Of a stretch of 64,000 bases of DNA, positions 60,918 to 64,000 are shown in pieces. The notes below the pieces were generated by a model. It was given only the letters and a program-made list of their open reading frames with translations. It was not told where the DNA came from and did no database searches. Position 1 is the first letter of the stretch; each line of letters starts with the position of its first letter. Made by a program: the position numbers and the translations under genes. The DNA is from UBA1181 sp045600225 (lineage in GTDB: Bacteria > Bacteroidota > Bacteroidia > Bacteroidales > Paludibacteraceae): assembly GCA_045600225.1 (NCBI GenBank), contig JAZRXL010000016.1:1-64000 (forward strand). The letters run 5' to 3'.

Positions 60918-63041
60918 ATGGCTAAAGCAGATTTACATTATACAAGAAACATCGGTATCATGGCTCACATCGATGCTGGTAAGACAACTACGTCTGAGCG
61001 TATTTTGTTCTACACTGGTTTGACTCACAAGATTGGTGAGGTTCACGATGGTGCAGCTACTATGGACTGGATGGAGCAAGAGCAAGAGAGAGGTATCACT
61101 ATTACTTCTGCTGCTACTACTACTTTCTGGAAATACCAAGATAAAAAATATAAGATCAACTTGATTGATACTCCGGGACACGTTGACTTTACTGTTGAGG
61201 TAGAGCGTTCACTTCGTATCTTGGATGGTGCAGTTGCTACTTTCTGTGCTGTTGGTGGTGTTGAGCCTCAATCAGAGACAGTTTGGAGACAAGCTGACAA
61301 GTATAACGTACCTCGTATTTGTTACGTTAATAAGATGGACCGTTCTGGTGCAAACTTCTTTGACGTTGTTGCTCAACTTCGCGAGGTTTTGGGTGCTAAC
61401 CCATGTCCAATCCAAATTCCTATTGGAGCAGAGGAGACTTTCAAAGGTGTAGTTGATTTGATTCAAATGAAGGCTATCTTATGGCACGATGAAACTATGG
61501 GAGCTGACTATTCAGTAGAAGAAATTCCTGCTGATTTGGTTGACGAGGCTAACGAGTGGAGAGACAAGATGCTAGAGTCTATCGCTGAGGTTGATGATAC
61601 TATCATGGAGAAGTATTTCGATGATCCATCAACTATTACTATTGAAGAAATTAAGAGCGCAATCCGTAAGGGAACTTTGGCAATGAGCATTTTCCCTATG
61701 GTATGTGGTTCTTCATTTAAGAATAAGGGTGTTCAAACAATGTTGGATGCAGTTTGTGCATATTTGCCAAGTCCAATGGATACTCCTGAAATTATCGGTT
61801 CTGCAGTAGATAATGCAGATACTAAGATCGTTCGTCACCCAGACGAGGATGAGCCTTTGTGTGCTCTAGCATTTAAGATCGCAACTGACCCTTATGTTGG
61901 ACGTTTGTGCTTCTTCCGCGTATACTCTGGTAAGTTGGATGCAGGATCTTATATCTACAATACTCGTTCAGGTAAAAAGGAGCGTATCTCTCGTTTGTTC
62001 CAAATGCACTCAAACAAGCAAAACCCAGTTGAGGTTATTTCTGCTGGTGATATCGGAGCTGGTGTTGGTTTCAAGGATATCCGTACTGGTGATACTCTTT
62101 GTGGTGAAGACGCTAAGGATCATATCGTATTGGAGTCTATGGAGTTCCCAGATCCAGTGATCGGAATCTCTGTAGAGCCTAAGTCTCAAGCAGACGTTGA
62201 TAAGTTGGGTATTGGTCTTGGTAAACTTGCTGAAGAGGACCCTACATTTACAGTTAAGACTGATGAGCAAACTGGTCAAACAGTTATCTCAGGTATGGGT
62301 GAGCTTCACTTGGAGATCATTATCGACCGTTTGAAGAGAGAATTCCACGTAGAGTGTAATCAAGGTCGTCCTCAAGTTAGCTACAAGGAAGCAATCACTA
62401 AGACTGTTGATCACCGTGAGCTTTATAAGAAGCAATCAGGAGGTCGTGGTAAGTATGCTGATATCGTTGTTAAGGTTGGTCCTGTTGACGAAGGTTTCGA
62501 TGGTGATTTGCAATTCGAAGACGTTGTTAAGGGAGGTAACATTCCTAAGGAATTTATCCCTTCAATCCAAAAAGGTTTCCAAGCTGCAATGCGTAATGGT
62601 GTATTGGCAGGATTCCCTGTTGATAAGTTGAAGGTTACTGTAGTGGATGGTTCTTACCACCCAGTCGATTCAGACCAATTGTCTTTCGAAATTTGTGCAA
62701 ACTTGGCATTTAAAGAGGCTTGTAAGAAAGCTAAGCCAGTTTTGTTGGAGCCTATCATGAAGTTGGAGGTTGTTACTCCAGAAGAGAACATGGGTGATGT
62801 TATCGGTGACTTGAACAAGCGTCGTGGACAAGTTGAAGGTATGGAAACAAGCCGTTCTGGTGCACGTATCGTTAAGGCTAAGGTTCCATTGGCTGAGATG
62901 TTCGGTTATGTAACAGACTTGCGTACTATCACTTCAGGTCGTGCTACTTCATCAATGGAGTTCTCTCACTACGCAGAGGTTTCATCTTCAATCGCTAAGG
63001 CTGTTCTTGCTGAGGCTAAAGGTAACGTAGATTTATTGTAA
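60918..63041 (+). CDS. fusA: Elongation factor G
   Basis: A 707-residue translocase GTPase. G1 AHIDAGKTTTSER, G2 region GAATMDWMEQEQERGITITSAATTTFW, G3 DTPGHVDFT, G4 NKMDRSGANF, then domain IV (VSYKEAITKTVDHRELYKKQSGGRGKYADIVVKVGP) with the tip that enters the A site. Complete and of normal length. The codon usage favours GGT, GCT and CGT, as expected of a highly expressed gene. Confidence 0.98.
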   Translation: MAKADLHYTRNIGIMAHIDAGKTTTSERILFYTGLTHKIGEVHDGAATMDWMEQEQERGITITSAATTTFWKYQDKKYKINLIDTPGHVDFTVEVERSLRILDGAVATFCAVGGVEPQSETVWRQADKYNVPRICYVNKMDRSGANFFDVVAQLREVLGANPCPIQIPIGAEETFKGVVDLIQMKAILWHDETMGADYSVEEIPADLVDEANEWRDKMLESIAEVDDTIMEKYFDDPSTITIEEIKSAIRKGTLAMSIFPMVCGSSFKNKGVQTMLDAVCAYLPSPMDTPEIIGSAVDNADTKIVRHPDEDEPLCALAFKIATDPYVGRLCFFRVYSGKLDAGSYIYNTRSGKKERISRLFQMHSNKQNPVEVISAGDIGAGVGFKDIRTGDTLCGEDAKDHIVLESMEFPDPVIGISVEPKSQADVDKLGIGLGKLAEEDPTFTVKTDEQTGQTVISGMGELHLEIIIDRLKREFHVECNQGRPQVSYKEAITKTVDHRELYKKQSGGRGKYADIVVKVGPVDEGFDGDLQFEDVVKGGNIPKEFIPSIQKGFQAAMRNGVLAGFPVDKLKVTVVDGSYHPVDSDQLSFEICANLAFKEACKKAKPVLLEPIMKLEVVTPEENMGDVIGDLNKRRGQVEGMETSRSGARIVKAKVPLAEMFGYVTDLRTITSGRATSSMEFSHYAEVSSSIAKAVLAEAKGNVDLL

Positions 63042-63064
63042 TAATATTATAAAGATTCAAAGAG

Positions 63065-63373
63065 ATGAGTCAGAAAATTAGAATTAAGTTAAAGTCATAC
63101 GATCACAGCTTGGTTGATAAATCAGCTGAGAGAATCGTTAAGACAGTTAAGACAACAGGTGCAGTTGTAAGTGGTCCAATTCCATTGCCAACTCACAAAC
63201 GTATCTTTACAGTAAACCGCTCTACTTTCGTTAACAAGAAGTCAAGAGAGCAATTCCAACTATCAGCGTTCAAGAGATTGATCGACATCTATAGTCCAAA
63301 TAACAAGACTATCGATGCTTTGATGAAGCTTGAGTTGCCAAGTGGAGTAGAAGTAGAAATTAAAAGTAATTAG
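63065..63373 (+). CDS. rpsJ: Ribosomal protein S10
   Basis: A 102-residue small-subunit and NusB-partner protein. MSQKIRIKLKSYDHSLVDKSAERIVKTVKTTGAVVSGPIPLPTHKRIFTVNRSTFVNKKSREQF is unmistakable. It follows fusA by 23 nt with no tuf gene between, so the str and S10 operons are fused here, as in other Bacteroidetes. Confidence 0.98.
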   Translation: MSQKIRIKLKSYDHSLVDKSAERIVKTVKTTGAVVSGPIPLPTHKRIFTVNRSTFVNKKSREQFQLSAFKRLIDIYSPNNKTIDALMKLELPSGVEVEIKSN

Positions 63374-63391
63374 TATTTAATATTTATTGAA

Positions 63392-64000
63392 ATGCCAGGA
63401 TTATTAGGAAAAAAAATCGGAATGACATCCGTTTTCAGTGCTGAGGGAAAAAATATTCCATGCACTGTTGTCGAAGTAGGTCCTTGTGTAGTTACTCAAA
63501 TTAAGACCATTGAAAAAGATGGTTATGAAGCAATTCAACTTGGTTTTGAAGACAAGAAAGAAAAACACACTTCAAAAGCTGAGATGGGTCACTTCAAGGA
63601 AATAGGTGAAAATGTAACTCCAAAGAGACACTTGGCCGAGTTCAAAGGTTTTGATGCCGAGTACAAGCTTGGAGATCAAATCACAGTTGAGTTGTTCGCT
63701 GATTCTAAGTTCGTAGATGTAGTAGGAACATCAAAAGGAAAAGGTTTCCAAGGTGTTGTTAAGCGTCACGGATTTGGTGGAGTTCAACAATCAACACATG
63801 GTCAGCACAACCGTTTGAGAGCGCCCGGATCTATTGGTGCATGTTCTTACCCTGCAAAGGTATTCAAGGGAATGCGTATGGCAGGTCGCTTAGGTGGAGA
63901 GTCTGTTACTGTTCAGAATCTTCAAGTGTTAAAAGTAATTCCTGAAAACAACCTTTTGATCATCAAGGGTTCTTTGCCAGGAGCTAAAGGTTCAATCGTA
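63392..64000 (+). CDS. rplC: Ribosomal protein L3, partial at window edge
   Basis: The ATG at 63392 opens a frame that stays open for 203 codons to the last base. It begins MPGLLGKKIGMTSVFSAEGKNIPCTVVEVGP and includes GTSKGKGFQGVVKRHGFGG, QHNRLRAPGSIGACSYPAKVFKGMRMAGRLGG, the methylated-Gln/loop region of L3 near the peptidyl transferase centre. Only the last few residues are cut off by the window end. Confidence 0.97.
   Translation, partial: MPGLLGKKIGMTSVFSAEGKNIPCTVVEVGPCVVTQIKTIEKDGYEAIQLGFEDKKEKHTSKAEMGHFKEIGENVTPKRHLAEFKGFDAEYKLGDQITVELFADSKFVDVVGTSKGKGFQGVVKRHGFGGVQQSTHGQHNRLRAPGSIGACSYPAKVFKGMRMAGRLGGESVTVQNLQVLKVIPENNLLIIKGSLPGAKGSIV

Overview
The window comes from a Bacteroidales bacterium (Bacteroidetes); I cannot place the family. 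The evidence is a complete type IX secretion (T9SS) locus in the order porP-gldK-gldL-gldM-gldN, a T9SS C-terminal sorting domain on a secreted glycosidase, a TonB-dependent receptor, an OstA-like protein, lipoboxes ending in S/G-C, and a recurring Bacteroidetes-type promoter (TTTG or TTG, 18-20 nt, TAnnTTTG). Ribosome binding sites are A-rich, without a Shine-Dalgarno sequence. All functional calls are from reading protein sequence by eye; no database search was run.

Region 1 (1-16.5 kb) is accessory and entirely minus strand. It holds a sugar-kinase-like phosphotransferase, a small terminator-ended RNA with a tRNA-like T-arm hairpin, and a nine-gene arsenic resistance operon. That operon is transcribed arsR, mini-thioredoxin, Cys-rich thioredoxin, ArsG-like permease, acr3, arsC, lipoprotein, outer-membrane barrel, ArsP-like permease. 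A TolC/EmrA/EmrB-type tripartite efflux operon follows, and then an RNase H-like protein, a Zn alcohol dehydrogenase, a VanX-like D-Ala-D-Ala dipeptidase, a DUF5131 radical-SAM-like protein, a RhuM-family pseudogene and a truncated secreted protein.

Region 2 (16.5-24.4 kb, plus strand) concerns polysaccharides at the cell surface. It encodes a 1016-residue secreted esterase-CBM6-GH43-CBM6-like-sorting-domain enzyme. Next is a tightly overlapping four-gene operon: small secreted protein, Cthe_2159-like carbohydrate-binding beta-helix protein, LytS-like histidine kinase and LytTR response regulator. The operon has its own promoter and an inverted repeat that overlaps the -33 box.

Region 3 (24.6-64 kb) is mostly core chromosome: tRNA-Gln, tyrS, efp, a methyltransferase, a DUF2795 protein, the T9SS locus, leuS and rplS. 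An envelope-biogenesis cluster follows (PpiC-type isomerase, lipoprotein chaperone, SurA, OstA-like, TonB receptor), then a sugar MFS transporter with a ROK glucokinase, a Pif1-like helicase, prmA, a His/Tyr/Ser-rich secreted protein beside an outer-membrane barrel, and aqpZ. An acyltransferase remnant, valS and a second acyltransferase come next. The str/S10 ribosomal operon (rpsL, rpsG, fusA, rpsJ, rplC) runs off the right edge.

The secreted GH43 enzyme and the 142-residue protein carry sorting-domain-like C-termini, so they are plausible clients of the secretion machinery encoded 10 kb away. The best candidates for something undescribed are the outer-membrane barrel/lipoprotein pair and vicinal-cysteine proteins inside the arsenic operon, the tRNA-like small RNA, and the operon joining a polysaccharide-binding protein to its own two-component system.
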